A stretch of 14,271 nt of DNA from Saccoglossus kowalevskii (Eukaryota; Hemichordata; Enteropneusta; Harrimaniidae), in assembly GCF_000003605.2 (NCBI RefSeq), contig NW_003123903.1, positions 1,083,883-1,098,153 on the forward strand, given 5' to 3'. Below the pieces are notes generated by a model. That model ran no database searches and had not been told where the DNA came from. It saw only the letters and a program-made list of their open reading frames with translations. Position 1 is the stretch's first letter, and each line of letters opens with the position of its first letter. Below are positions 1 through 12,500 of the stretch, one piece after another. The position numbers and the translations under genes are program-made.

Positions 1-5
1 CCAGT

Positions 6-335
6 CTCTTTGATGTTTGGTTTAGACATGTTTCTCTGTAAAGACCTGTATAAACTGAACACTTCTGTAAACTGAAATGTTCTCAGTTCTTTGGTGTTTT
101 GTCTTGAAAGTGTTTTTTCTCTAATACCTGTATAACACCTTTATAGTCTGAACACTTTTCTTTGCCTCTTTGGTGTTTTGTTTAAATAGGTTTCAACCTG
201 TGTGAACACCTCTGTTAAAAGAAATCATTTCTTTGTTTGACAGTTTTGTGAGACCTGTATAAACTGAACACCTCTGTAAACTGACCACTTTTCTCATACT
301 TTTCGTCTTCAGTTTAGACAGATTTCATTGTACAG
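6..335 (+). repeat. Degenerate minisatellite, roughly 60-80 bp unit, about four copies
   Basis: Two sub-motifs recur in order. A ctctttggtgttttg-type motif appears near 6, 87 and 166. An acctgtataaactgaacacc-type motif appears near 45, 126, 196 and 253. Some copies carry a trailing tctgtaaactga (64-75 and 283-294). A gtttagacatgttt-like piece occurs at 20-33 and again at 312-325. Spacing falls from about 81 bp to 57 bp, so copies have lost internal pieces. It lies in the intron upstream of the 40-nt exon. No coding potential is seen. Confidence 0.75.
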
Positions 336-490
336 GGAAATAAAAAAAACATGGACAAATCTATACACAGTGTCGTTTTCCAATTACATGTAATTACACG
401 AGTATAATTTCCTGTCCTTGAGTTCCCAGATTATATCACTAGAATATTCACTGCGGCGTAATCTTTTAATTTCCTTCCAATCTTCCACAG
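336..490 (+). other. 3' end of upstream intron
   Basis: AT-rich non-coding sequence leading to the acceptor at 489-490. The last 25 bases form a good pyrimidine tract. No earlier AGBL4 exon is visible here. Confidence 0.7.
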
Positions 491-530
491 CAACAACGAC
501 GTCTAGATCTTCTTACCATCACATCACCAG
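491..530 (+). CDS. AGBL4: AGBL4-like exon, 40-nt microexon
   Basis: This very short exon encodes [13 protein letters not shown] plus the first base of the next codon. The matching vertebrate CCP6 stretch is close to [14 protein letters not shown], just before the zinc-binding segment. It follows a pyrimidine-rich acceptor (ttccttccaatcttccacag) ending at 490 and is followed by a strong donor, GTAAGG, at 531. It starts in phase 0 and ends in phase 1. The previous exon should end near a GQSV-like sequence but is not in the window: nothing coding-like is visible in 340-490. It is too short to be found as an open frame and was recognised from the protein and the two splice sites. Confidence 0.9.
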
Positions 531-3500
531 GTAAGGTCAATTTAAAGTCATACTGCCGCAACCCTATAGCGTTTGCAACCTTGTGATTACTGTTACTGTG
601 TGCTAGCTACTTCTCTCGTCCATCCCCAGATGGCTTCTTTAATTCTCTTAGAAGCTTTACTACTATTTATAGAATGAATTATTTTAGTATTTAAGTTACA
701 CTTTCACCTAAGTTCAGTCTCCCATTCAGGGTTATAAGTCTGAAAATGATGACTTGTCTCCTCCCATCCATTAAGCTTTGTATCTCAAACTTGGCATATT
801 ATATGGTTATTTCAAGGATATACGCAAAGGGGAACAGTATAGCGAAACAGAATAAAGACTTGTGTATAGCGGAGGTCGATAAATCAGCGTACTGTCGTAA
901 TCCGGTAATGCACGTCTGCTAGGTCAGAATTTGATATTGAAATTACAAAAAGTCAACAAAATAGTATTGATTGCTGGATGCCAGAACAAAGCCAAAATTA
1001 TTTAAATGCCACAACAGAACTGTATATCATTATTAAAAAAGTTTTCCTTACACTGTCACTAAAAACTGAATGTGAACTTTGTCATTGACAATGACTTGTT
1101 TATTTTAATTTTAAACATGAAAATATGATTTGATTTGTAGATAACTTGGATCCTGAGATTGTGAAAAGAGTTATTTTCATCACTGCTAGGGTCCATCCTG
1201 GAGAAACTCCTGCTTCGTTCGTCTGTCAAGGTTCGTTTCTATTGAGTTTACAGTATTCCATCCAATTTTTGATGTGTACACAATTCTCACAAATTATTTT
1301 TTGGGGTATCATGTCCATGCAAGATTTGTGACTTTTGTTGGCCCTAAATTATAGATAACTGTCTTTCTTTTCTGATCTGTAAACTTGAAATGACATAATT
1401 AAAATTCTCTAAAAACATGATATGTAATTTCCAAGTATCGAACATTTGGAAATATAAATTTTTCAACATGACTTCATATAATCTGTTTCTATCATAGGTA
1501 TCATTGATTTCTTGGTCAGTAATCATCCGATAGCTAAAGTTTTGAGAGACCACATAGTGTTCAAGATCATACCAATGTTGAATCCAGATGGTGTATATCT
1601 GGGAAATTATAGGTGAGTGTGCTAGGTCATACTATTGTTACAGAGTATTGAAAGGAATTAAATTGGATATACATAACAAGGACAATGCAAATCCAGGATA
1701 AAAATATTAATGCAAAACAAGCTACATACAATGTACATTGCGCTAGTCACTGTATTTGCCTACATAATCCATTTAATTTCTGCTGCTACAAATTTCAGAG
1801 ATGCTGAATTGTTCGAGTCACGGACATCAAGTTATGAACATCAAGTTATGAAAACATTGAGTTACAAAAATCACCATGCTCATATTTCATAAACCACGCC
1901 CACTTTTGTGAAATCGCACCCAAATTATAACTCAATGTCCAATTAACAATTAACAGAACTTTGAGTTACGAACAACGAAACAAAAATTCTATGTTGTCCG
2001 TAACAGTTCGGTTAACTGTTAATTCAAGTTTGAGTTACTAAATTCAACAAAAACAAAATTATAGGTTACTCATAACTCAAAGTTCTGTTAACAGTTAATT
2101 GAATCAAGTTACAATTTGGACGTGGTTTTGCAAAAGTGGGCATGGTTTATGAACTATGGTTCGTAACACAATGTTCGTAACTTGATGTCTGTAACTAGAA
2201 CAATATATTCAGCATCTCCAAATTTCATGAATTGATAATTTAATTGTGTTCTTGACAACAAAATTTTCATTAGGACCCCACTGCTACAGAATTCAGGATA
2301 ATACATTTCAAATTATAGCAGTTTACATTCATTGTTCATTGTAAGCTGGTTGCATAAAACCTTGTAACAGAGTGCCTGATCTACTTGAATGAAACAATTA
2401 TTAAAAATATTTTTAAAAAGATAATTCCATACATTTATTAGCAAAATTTTTGAGGCAGAATTTCCAAACATGTTTTAATGGACTCGCAGCTAAACAACGT
2501 TGACATGATTCTGACAACACTTTCAGGTGAATCAAAAGTTCATTGATCCCAGTTTGCACAGATGTCTCATAAACTGGTCATGTGTCACTTCTTTTGTACT
2601 GCACAACAGAGTCAACGCGGAATGTTTTTTAAAAAAAGTGTCCACCTTGGATTGCTTGTTGAGAAATGAAAATTCAATAAACCCATCAGTACATTACAAT
2701 CTTGTTATATTTTGAATAGACCCGTCAAACATATAGTAGTCCCTACCTCAACTCACTACGATCTATTTCTGACAACTTTTTCCAAGAAAATAACTGTTAA
2801 TATCCTCCTTTGTATTCCTACAAGAACTGAGTGGCCAAGGGAATTGTGTTCATTCTCTGTGAACAGTCACAATATTGACTAGTGCAATGGATACTGATAC
2901 ACACCACAGTTGATGAAATTAACTGTATTATAAAAAGGTTTCCACTCTAATTGCTTAGCTACTATATGCACCAAAATGGAAGGGGGGGGTCAAATTGATT
3001 CCTTTGAAGTCATTAGGAATGTGCAGTTTTTCACAGATTACATAGATATTTTATAACAAACATGTTGATCAAGTATTCAGGTTACATTTGACATTTACAA
3101 AATGATCATAAAATTTGGAAAGCCTTTTTTTTCACACACAGTGAAGCAAACATAATATAATATATAACATCCAAACGACTTTTAGCAGTATGGTATGTGT
3201 GCTCTTAATATTGAAGCAATATACTCTTAATTAATATTTGCTTGAAATTTTTTTTTTGCCATTAACATTTCACTATAGAAACGATTTCACACAAAGCAAA
3301 TAAGTGAGTCCCTACAACATATTATTATTATTATTTATTTGCATAAGACCGTACAAAAAAAATCATGTACAAGTTTTTTTCAGAATTTGCCAAAAAGTAT
3401 GAATGGTTGTACTTGTCTTGAACATCTTTGAAACCATGACAAAATGCATAAACTTCAAATAAAATATTGCAAACATTGAAACAAGCTATCATCAGCAGTG

Positions 3501-6500
3501 AACAATGGCTATGAGGGTGGTTGGTGAACACACAGTCAGCTCTGGATTTAAGATCTTTGTGAGAATCTCACAGTGCTGCCATTCGTCAACTGATTTTTTG
3601 AAACAATTCCAAAAAACAAAAATTTCAAAATGCAATCTGGCAGGTGCGAGCGAGTTTGATTAACAAGAATTTTTTTTTATGTCCTGCCTCAAATTAAAAT
3701 GTGCAACATCAGACATCTTGGAATCTTTCCAACAACATTTTTATTTGTTACATCTACATACATGTATTGGATACTGCTCTGATTACTTGAGTGCCTTCCG
3801 TTATGTCAGGGACTTCCTTAAATTTTGACTTACAGAGTCTTATCAAAGTTCACCTTTGACAAAATTAACCTGTGTACATTTTACACAGGAAAAACAGAAG
3901 CTGGCAGTAACAATGATTCAATCTATTTCAAATTTAATCGGAAATACATGTATAAAGAATGAAATCTGAAAACAATGTTGAGTAACTTTATTCCAGAAAA
4001 AAAAAAGAAGAAGAAAAAAAGTCATGCTCGAAACTTGAAAGAAAAAAATATTTTGCATTGTGCCCTAGCTGCGACCCCCATCCTGGAATTTTCAATGTTC
4101 ACCTTTTAATTTATGCATCTCATCTGTGTCTAAGTGGTGACAAAACATGGCAAATACAGCTTTTTTTCTGCTCGTAACCTAGCAACAGAATCTCCCAAAA
4201 ATGTGCTGAAAGTGTAAGCATCAAAATGATCATTTTGGAATAGCTTGAAATGTTGAGATAGTTGTAAATTCAATAATGCCAACAAGCTAACATGCATCGA
4301 CATATGGATGCTTGTATCCCACTTAAAGATTTCTATGTTTGTCGTTTTTTCCTGTACATATTCTTTCAGTGAAGTCAGCATATCTACTCAGGTGGCTTGA
4401 AAAGTGAAACGAACACTGTTTGGATAATTAGCTTTGTATTGATTAGAACACAGGAACTCATGAAATGAATGACAATTATCTTATTATAGTTCGATTGTAA
4501 TTAGCTTCGTCATTACCACGGTCTGATTACCTCTACAGTAATAAGTACTTTATTCTCATTTGGAGTCCAAAATACTTGATTAACCCTAGTGGTTTGATCT
4601 GATAATGCTTTTGGTATTAGTGTCACATCAGCTTTAGTCTTAAATATTGTATAATTGTAGCACAATGTAGGTTGTATTTGTGATTCTAACAGTTGTTACC
4701 ATTTTCTTGATTATGGCAGTAATTCATGGGGAAAAACACAATGTCATGGTTTTCTATTATTGACACTTTGTTTTTTACATATTGGTCGTCTGAAATTTTC
4801 ATGATTAGACAATTTGAGGGTATCACAAAAATCACAGATTTTTTTGTCTCATGAATTTGTCACAGAATTTGTGTTGTAATCTACATATGGATTTCTTAGT
4901 TACCTTGTTATTTTCCCAGCTATTACAGTACACACATGTAATTATTACCTTGCCTTTAATGATATTGAAATGGCAAAGTGTTGGGGTTATCATGTCTGTA
5001 GTTGTCAACTAAAGTAATTTTTGTCCACTTGTACTAAAACTTGTATATATAATCACAGTTCATTTCAAATTTTTTATGACTGACTTATATTTTACAACTC
5101 ATCATCAGCTTGTCAGATTATTTCACAACATACAAAAAAATCAGACAGTTTTGTAGCAATAAGCATTTAATTTCAGTTACTTTCATGAAATTTCATTCCT
5201 GAGAATCATTGCAAATTATTATTCAAAAAGTTAATTTTGGCAGGAAAAAACATGAATCAGTGAGTGAAAATAGTAGAAATAGACATTGTGAAATCTGAAA
5301 GATGTGATTCGAAAACTAAAAACTGACTGACTTTCCAATGAAAATAACTAATGTACCCACAATGAACTTGCATATACTTAAGTAAAGATAATATAATGAT
5401 TAAATCTTATTAAATTTCACACACAAATGAGAAAGTTTTAAACCTTGGATCTAAAACATGGATAACAATGAAATTGTAAACCTTTTAGATAATCTTTCGG
5501 TTTCAACTTAATTGACAGCTGACATAATCTCTTGGAAAGAGTGGAATGTCTGGTATCACACCTTGACATTGTGGGAGTTATACTGTATTCAGTTCAGATA
5601 TATCTGTCTGTCTCTTGATTTTAATTATTATTAATGTCATGCCATCATTTTCTTGCCAAGATGATGTTTTTATAATGATGGTATCCAGTTTTGGATCTTA
5701 GCCAAGTTTGAGTTTGGTATGTGTTCTTTGTATATTTTTCAAGATTTTGATTAAATTTATCTTATAATTGTCTTCTTCTCATGGTTACATTAACAATTTT
5801 TATATGTTTATCTTCAAGTTTGGAAATCATATCCGTCACTATGAAATGTGAACCAATTTAAATTTTTGTGTGACCAGCAAGTGCAATTTGTAAAACCCAG
5901 ATAACAGTATCTCTAGCAAGATGTGGCTCTTAAGACTTTGTGTACACTAAATGTAAACAAGTTGTTTACTTTACACTCAGGAAGTGTGTGCACATCCTAT
6001 AATTACAGCCATAATCTGCACACAAAGAAATCCAAACCTTGAGATTTTTAAATCTGTATCAATCTTAATGCATATGAATATCGGATTCCTTCCCAGGACA
6101 AAAACGTTTTTTTTTTTTTTTTTTTTTTTACTCAACCTATCAATACAGGTCCATCTTAATATGGTAATCACTCTTTATTTTAGGCACAAAGTTTCCCACT
6201 CCAGAAAAATTATCAAAATGATAAAAAGCTGAAGAAAGAAAAACAAATTAATTGTACCGGTATCATTCATTATTATTAAAAAAAAACAATGAAATAAAAA
6301 ATTTGTTTCACGTATAAATTTATCAATTGATCTATCCATGGAGGATATCCATAGTATTTACTTGCTTATTTTATTCTGTGCAATTGACATGTAAAGTGAA
6401 AACCAAGGATGTTGTTCCTGAGAACTAATTTCCTGCAATACTTGAGTTCCCTGAGATCTCCTTCACAGAGGGGAAACTAAGTTAACGCTAACAGACAAAT

Positions 6501-9500
6501 GCATGAATAGACAGATTTAATATCAGCAATCACTGTGCCTATTTGTGTAGTTTATCGCCCCAAAAGACTACAGATTAATGTAATTCAACAACACTTGACA
6601 CTGATTGCTTGGATAAATTAACACTTATTTATGATTACCAAAGCAATTGAAAATTAAAATTAGGCCTGACCGTTACATTTGCATGCTCATTACCGGTAGT
6701 AATTCTATTGTTTTTTGTTGCAAACAATAGACAGATTATAAATGAGCATGCATTGTAAGACTTGGAGTTCATTTTAATTTTATTCATCTGTGTTACTTTG
6801 ATTGCAATGTTGCACCTGGATCTTCCTGAACATAAAAGAAATACTATGGTGTGCTTTATTTTAATAATAATAAAACAAATAAAAGGACTAATAAGTGGAC
6901 ACATTCTCTAAATTGAGCTGTCTCAAAACAGTCAATTGAATTAGTAAATTATGAGTCAATGTGAATATTCTTATGAACAAGAAAACTGAGAGCTTGAATG
7001 CAGTATTGTGTATGATAAATTGTATTTATTGAAAGAAAAATTTTTCTTTGAAAGTTTCATAGTTTTCACACTTGGTTTGTAGAGTATCTGACTGTCCAAT
7101 GATAAGTAGCTCAGTTTCTATCTTAACATTAAAACTAAGCTTTAATTAAGGAAAGGTAATTAGTGGGTGAGCTATTAACAAATGCAATCCTCTTTACCCT
7201 GACTGTTGTTTTTGGAATTGCATAATTAGAATATATTTTGAGGTATTTTTTTCTTGTTAATGTTATCTCTAAAAATTTCATCAAAATTGTATAATAAGGT
7301 GCTATCATTTTAACTGATAAAAGTTCGTGATTATTGACACCCCCCCCCCCTCCCAATGAAAAATATTAAAAATTTTGTATTAGTCTCTGATGAAATTAAA
7401 ATTGCACAATCTTGTGACCTCTGTAGTTACAGGGTGACCAATAGAAATGTGAACATGTTTTTGTAGGGGGCAAAAAAATTACAAAAAAGAAGTTACATTT
7501 TTCAAAAAATTGCATTTGATAGTAGAAAGCCCAAACCATTTTTTTAGATGGCACCAATTATGAAGGCCAAATGGGGTAATAGGGTAAAGGAATATTATTG
7601 GAAATATCAGTATTATTCAAAAGACACCAAGGCAAAGTCTTTGGCAAGTATATGCAATTGACTTTGATGTTCCGTTCAAGATCAAACAAAATATCATCCT
7701 CAACTAAAAATCTACCTCAGTTATTCTACCAGCTCCCCGGAGTTTCAACCACTTACTGTGAAAGCTCCTGGATTTAGAAGAGTGATATAATGTAATCGAA
7801 AAGGTATCGATCTTTTGTGCCATGCGAATATCAAAAAATGAAAAAAAAAATTGCATTTTTGTTCTAGCTTCTAAGTTCTATGAGATTACTTATTTCTACA
7901 TATCTCAAAATTTTGTTCTGCGATTGGTTTGGATTGGATTTGGGTTGAAAATGTCATTTGTTGTTGTTGATATGAATCTGAATATTGTTAAAACAGTTTT
8001 AAAAAATTTACATTTAATTTAGTGAGTTTCCGGGGTAATAATAGTTTTCTATTTTCTACAATGGTAATTGTTTACCCATAATGCATTGTATACATTGTGC
8101 AGTATTATGCACAGTAGTGTAAAATTTAAATTCGGCTTAAACTGCATTAAAGAGACAATGAATAATTCAGTATACATGAAGTAGGTAGCTGGTTCACTCA
8201 TTAATAAGAAAGATCTCATTAATATTCATGCTCTTATTAACATACCAGATACTGTAAATTACTTTTTTTTTCATTTGGAATTAATTATTAATTAATTATT
8301 TTCACTGAAGGAATGATTCAGTGAAAATAAAAAAACCTGTTATTCTATATATTTAACTCGTCTAAAATCAGTGAAAATAAATTCCATACAAAACACACAA
8401 CATTTTTTTCAGTGAAAATTAATTCCAGCTAAAGTATTTTACAAGATAATTCAATTTTTTTTACAGTTACAAGAATAAAGCCAAAATAAATGCTGAAATG
8501 TTTTGGGTTGTGCTCTATATTATTTGTTTGTTACTGTATTTTTGTAAATAAATAATTTTTTTATTTAAATGGTCTAGCAAAAATAAATAATAAAATACAC
8601 AAATTATTTCCCTTACATAAATAATTAAGTCAAATAAATACCAAAATAAAACTTGTCCTTCATATTATTTTGTTGGTAGTAATGTTCCTCAGAACTATCA
8701 CCAATCGCTAAAGAGGTGTCAAAACACAATGATGGTGAGGATGGCAACTCCATTCGTTGGTCTATCAATAAAAAACAAAAAAACTTCACACCGGACGTCT
8801 GTGACATGGTGCATACCGACCAACCCAACATAAAGTGTAGATTTCAGTAAACAATAGTGCTGTTTGGTTGCTTTTTGTGCCAGACGTCACCATCTGACAT
8901 AGAAGAACTTGGTGCCTGTGTGTTTTGATGTAAATGATATTGTCACCTATTTTAACATTACAAATATATCTTTATTTGTTGCTGTCTAATGGGTACTGTT
9001 TTAAAGTATAACAAGACTCGGCATACATATGAAATTATTAAATAATGATGTAACTCAAAGGAAGAGATGTTTACACAGCTTAGTAATAGATCCTTGTACT
9101 GTAACGGTGTGGGAGAAAACGCTTACAGTAGTTAAACCATCAGACACCAACAGCACATGTGGAAAAAGTCAGACCATGAATAACAAAAAGATAAGTTCAC
9201 CCACAGTCAGGGAAGAATATATTTTACCTGCAGTGCATAATAATCATGTTCTGATACATCTCAGAAGTACCATGCATGATACATTAGTTATAGTGGTGAA
9301 TCCTGAAAGTGTATTAATAATTCACCGAGTTTTAATTTCACTATTTTCATTGGTTAGTGAAATTGCAATAGAATTTCATTTTTAAAATTTGTAAATTTGA
9401 AACTCATGTGAATCTTTGCCAGCCAAGGTTCTTATATTCGGCCGTGCCTCACCATTATACCTTTGCAGTAATCCCACTCCAAGCCTTGACTTGGTTTAAA

Positions 9501-12500
9501 ATTTATTCGAAATTGGTGCGAGTTGTAGTTACAGGCATGCTGATTGATGGATCCAAGTTCTTGGTTCACCCAATCACATCATTTGATTTAACTGAGGTTA
9601 AATAATCTTTTCCTAACACAATCATGCACAGGGACGGCCATGGATGGTCGGCTTCAGTGAAACGCTAATTGGACAATCAACATACATGTGAATATGCGCT
9701 AAACAGAATTATGAAATTAAATTTCAGTGAAAGTTAATTCTTTTACAGTAGGACCCTGCTCAAATAAAAAAAAAAATGGCTTGCTTTATTTGAACAGTAC
9801 CCTCACATGTGACACCCCAGTTTACATTTGCTCTACATAAAGCACAATGATGATGTATGCATAGACAAAAGATTTTCTCATATCATTTACTTTTGTATTG
9901 TCAGATGTTCCTTGATGGGTTTTGATTTAAATCGGCACTGGCAGGAGCCATCACCTTGGGCACATCCTACATTACATGCCACTAAACAAATGCTTGTGGA
10001 ATTGGACTCTGATCCGGTAAGTCTCTCTTCAACCCTTCAAACTCAATTCCTAACCTCAGCTCATGATTGCTATCCCCTAGTCAGGCCCTGTCTGATTAAT
10101 ATTGTTAATAATTTAACAAGTCCTCGTGTTTGATTTTTCCCAATCTTAAGTGGGGCTTTTTCTTGCTTGCAAGGGTGAGTATTGTCCAGTTTGTAGGGGT
10201 TTTGTCATATTTATTATCCTCGGGGGCGGACATCCGGGCATTTTCACCGCTTGGCAAAGGCCAAAAACTTGCAGAAAACGGTACTTTGGGATGCTTGTTG
10301 AGACTCCCCTGAACAGTGTAACAAGAATAGCCCTACGTGTGTAACATATATAAATTTGGTTGTTCAGGATTACTTCAAAGTTGAGTTTGTGTTGTTTTCT
10401 CAAATTTTCACCGGCTTGACCGGCGTTCCACATTAGCGCGCACAGAACCTATAGAAATGCATGTACAGTGGTGCGCGTCTTAGGGACGACGTCAAAAGAT
10501 CGATGTCGAATAAAAAACTTATTTGCTTTAGTTTGGGGGTGGGGGGTTTTTGACCACAAAAAGTTTCCATCCTACAAAAACGATTTTATTTTTTAATGAA
10601 GTCAAAAAAACCTTGGAGTTTTTGTAGTTGTTTTTTTTTTATCCAATCATAGACAAAAATAACAGAAAATGAAAAAAACACATCCAAGACGAGAAAATGG
10701 TTTGGTCCGAGTGTAAATATGTGCGTCAAATGAGGTCCATTTCAGATCATAGACCTGGAGCATGCGCAGAACCCTGAAACGTATGTGTAAATTCCGCTTC
10801 ATTATTACAACCAACTTCTATGCCATACTACTGTCCGATTATCAATTTTTATTTAATGGCTAATGTAGTCTGATGCCATGATCAATATTTATCAATTAAG
10901 TTTCAGTGGGGGGTTTTGAGAAAAAACTAAAAGAATTAAGTTTTTTATCCGACATCGATCTTTTGACGTCGTCCCTTAGCAACGTGGAACATCTCGTGAC
11001 GTAGCTCTGCCCCGAGGATTGGTTCCAATTCGAGCTACTGGTGATTATTTTATTGCGGTTATTAATCTTCTTTCTACCATTTATATGAAACATTCACAGT
11101 GTGGATTGATATTTCTGTGCTTTGATATTCCAATATCAACAGATGTATTCAAAGAGCTACTTGTATCTGATGTGGTTCATGTTTTATAAAGACGAGTCAT
11201 GATAGCAAAATTCGCTAGTGTCAAGATCAAGTTCATTATGAATTTCAGCTGCGGCAATGCAATGTTCTGTTTGGAATGGAATGCGCACTGCTTCAAATCT
11301 ATAAACAAAATATGTTTGTTATCCAAATATGATCAAACAGGTCGGTGCATGGTATGGAAATTTACTGCACGCCCATCTTGTTTCAGAATTATGAGGTTGG
11401 GCATGATGAGGTATTTAAAAATACGCTTTTTACCAGCAAAAGTTTCGGACAATGATTGTAAGCTCCATAATAGCAGTATTAACGATATGTTACAATTACT
11501 AAGACTCTAAAGATGTTTAAGATGAAATGTTTTACTGAAAACCACATAGGATTGTCATATGTAATTTAATTGGAATGATAAGTCAAAAAAGTATTTTCAC
11601 TAGATGTTATATTGTCTGATTTACCTATTCAGTAATAACAGTGACATAAATAAATTCAAAGTGAAATGAAAGGATTTTATTTCTTAACCATTCTGTCACC
11701 AAAATTGTTGTTAAAATGCTACTATAATATTTCGCTTCAAATTGTTTGTATATTTATGGATAAAAGTAATTCAAAGTAGCATAGTCGGTACTCTGTTCAA
11801 GTTAGAATGTCATGTAAAGCAATGACGTATTTTACATGTACACATCACATGGGACCCGTATCAAATACGATGCTGTGCGATGACTATGGCACTTTAATAT
11901 TCGAGTGTGCCGACAAACGTTCAAAATACGAGTGATCTATTCCGGGATGTACGTGTACAGTATTGAAATGTGACAATTTAATTTTAAGTATATAAATAAG
12001 AATTCATAGCAGCGTGCCACTTGTATAATTTGTCTAATAATTGAATCTATAATATTGTCTATAATATGTTGAGATGTTCTGTTGCAAAGCTGTAACTTAA
12101 CCTTATTAGCCTGCTTTTATCATGATTTTTCAGAAATAAATGAAATCCAATTCACTGTAATATTTGTATTATATTTGTCTTTTGAGAATTTGCTCATAAA
12201 CTATTATGGTATCACATCTGTTGTGAAGAATTAAATCCAAATTTATGTCATGCCTCTGTGCAAAATCGCAAGATTAAAATATGTCCTGTAAACCACTGAA
12301 ATGAAATTCCATATTAGCAAATAAAATGCATTGCTTGATTTAACATGTACCATATTTTCTCTATTAGTAGCACATGTACTATATGTAAAAATATGACAGA
12401 ACCCATGGCCCTGCCCTGACATTTGTGGGGTATGGAAATTCACGAGTGAAAATACAGCATGGTTATTCGTTAACCTGATGTTCTATTACATTCATACGCA

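Larger units (their letters stand above)
1613..9904 (+). other. Large intron, 8,292 bp
   Basis: This intron separates the NPDGV exon from the DLNRHW exon and splits the Arg codon between them. The donor is GTGAGT and the acceptor TTGTATTGTCAG. It holds a foldback element (1790-2225), a hairpin element (6648-6786) and a region with inverted ends (8250-9750). Simple runs include an ATT run near 3321, a purine tract at 3995-4020, T23 at 6107-6129 and C11 at 7340-7350. In 2230-6640 and 6790-8250 I see only AT-rich sequence without recognisable genes. Confidence 0.9.

Noticed and set aside
1146-1331. 61-codon open frame as a separate gene
   Set aside because: Begins at a TTG inside the AGBL4 exon and runs past the donor at 1231 into the intron.
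1710-1892. 60-codon plus-strand frame
   Set aside because: Its second half lies in the left arm of the foldback element; no protein-like features.
3321-3370. ATT-rich run as a SINE or LINE tail
   Set aside because: No promoter boxes, body or target duplication could be found next to it.
5977-6232. Plus and minus frames with Phe or Lys runs
   Set aside because: Both cross the T23 run and are low-complexity artefacts.
9029-9385. 118-codon plus-strand frame, the longest in the window
   Set aside because: No domain or motif recognised. It lies inside a probable transposon relic, so it may be a remnant but cannot be named.
9828-10133. 101-codon open frame as a separate gene
   Set aside because: Only 9905-10016 resembles a protein family. 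The flanks are intron with good splice sites.
10146-10433. Overlapping frames on both strands in a less AT-rich stretch
   Set aside because: Neither strand gives a recognisable protein. The lower stop density follows from local composition.
10896-11093. 65-codon minus-strand frame
   Set aside because: Crosses the right end of the MITE; explained by the element.
11199-11510. 103-codon plus-strand frame with several Cys
   Set aside because: Cysteines are not spaced as a known zinc finger, there is no signal peptide, and flanking splice sites are not convincing. Probably chance.
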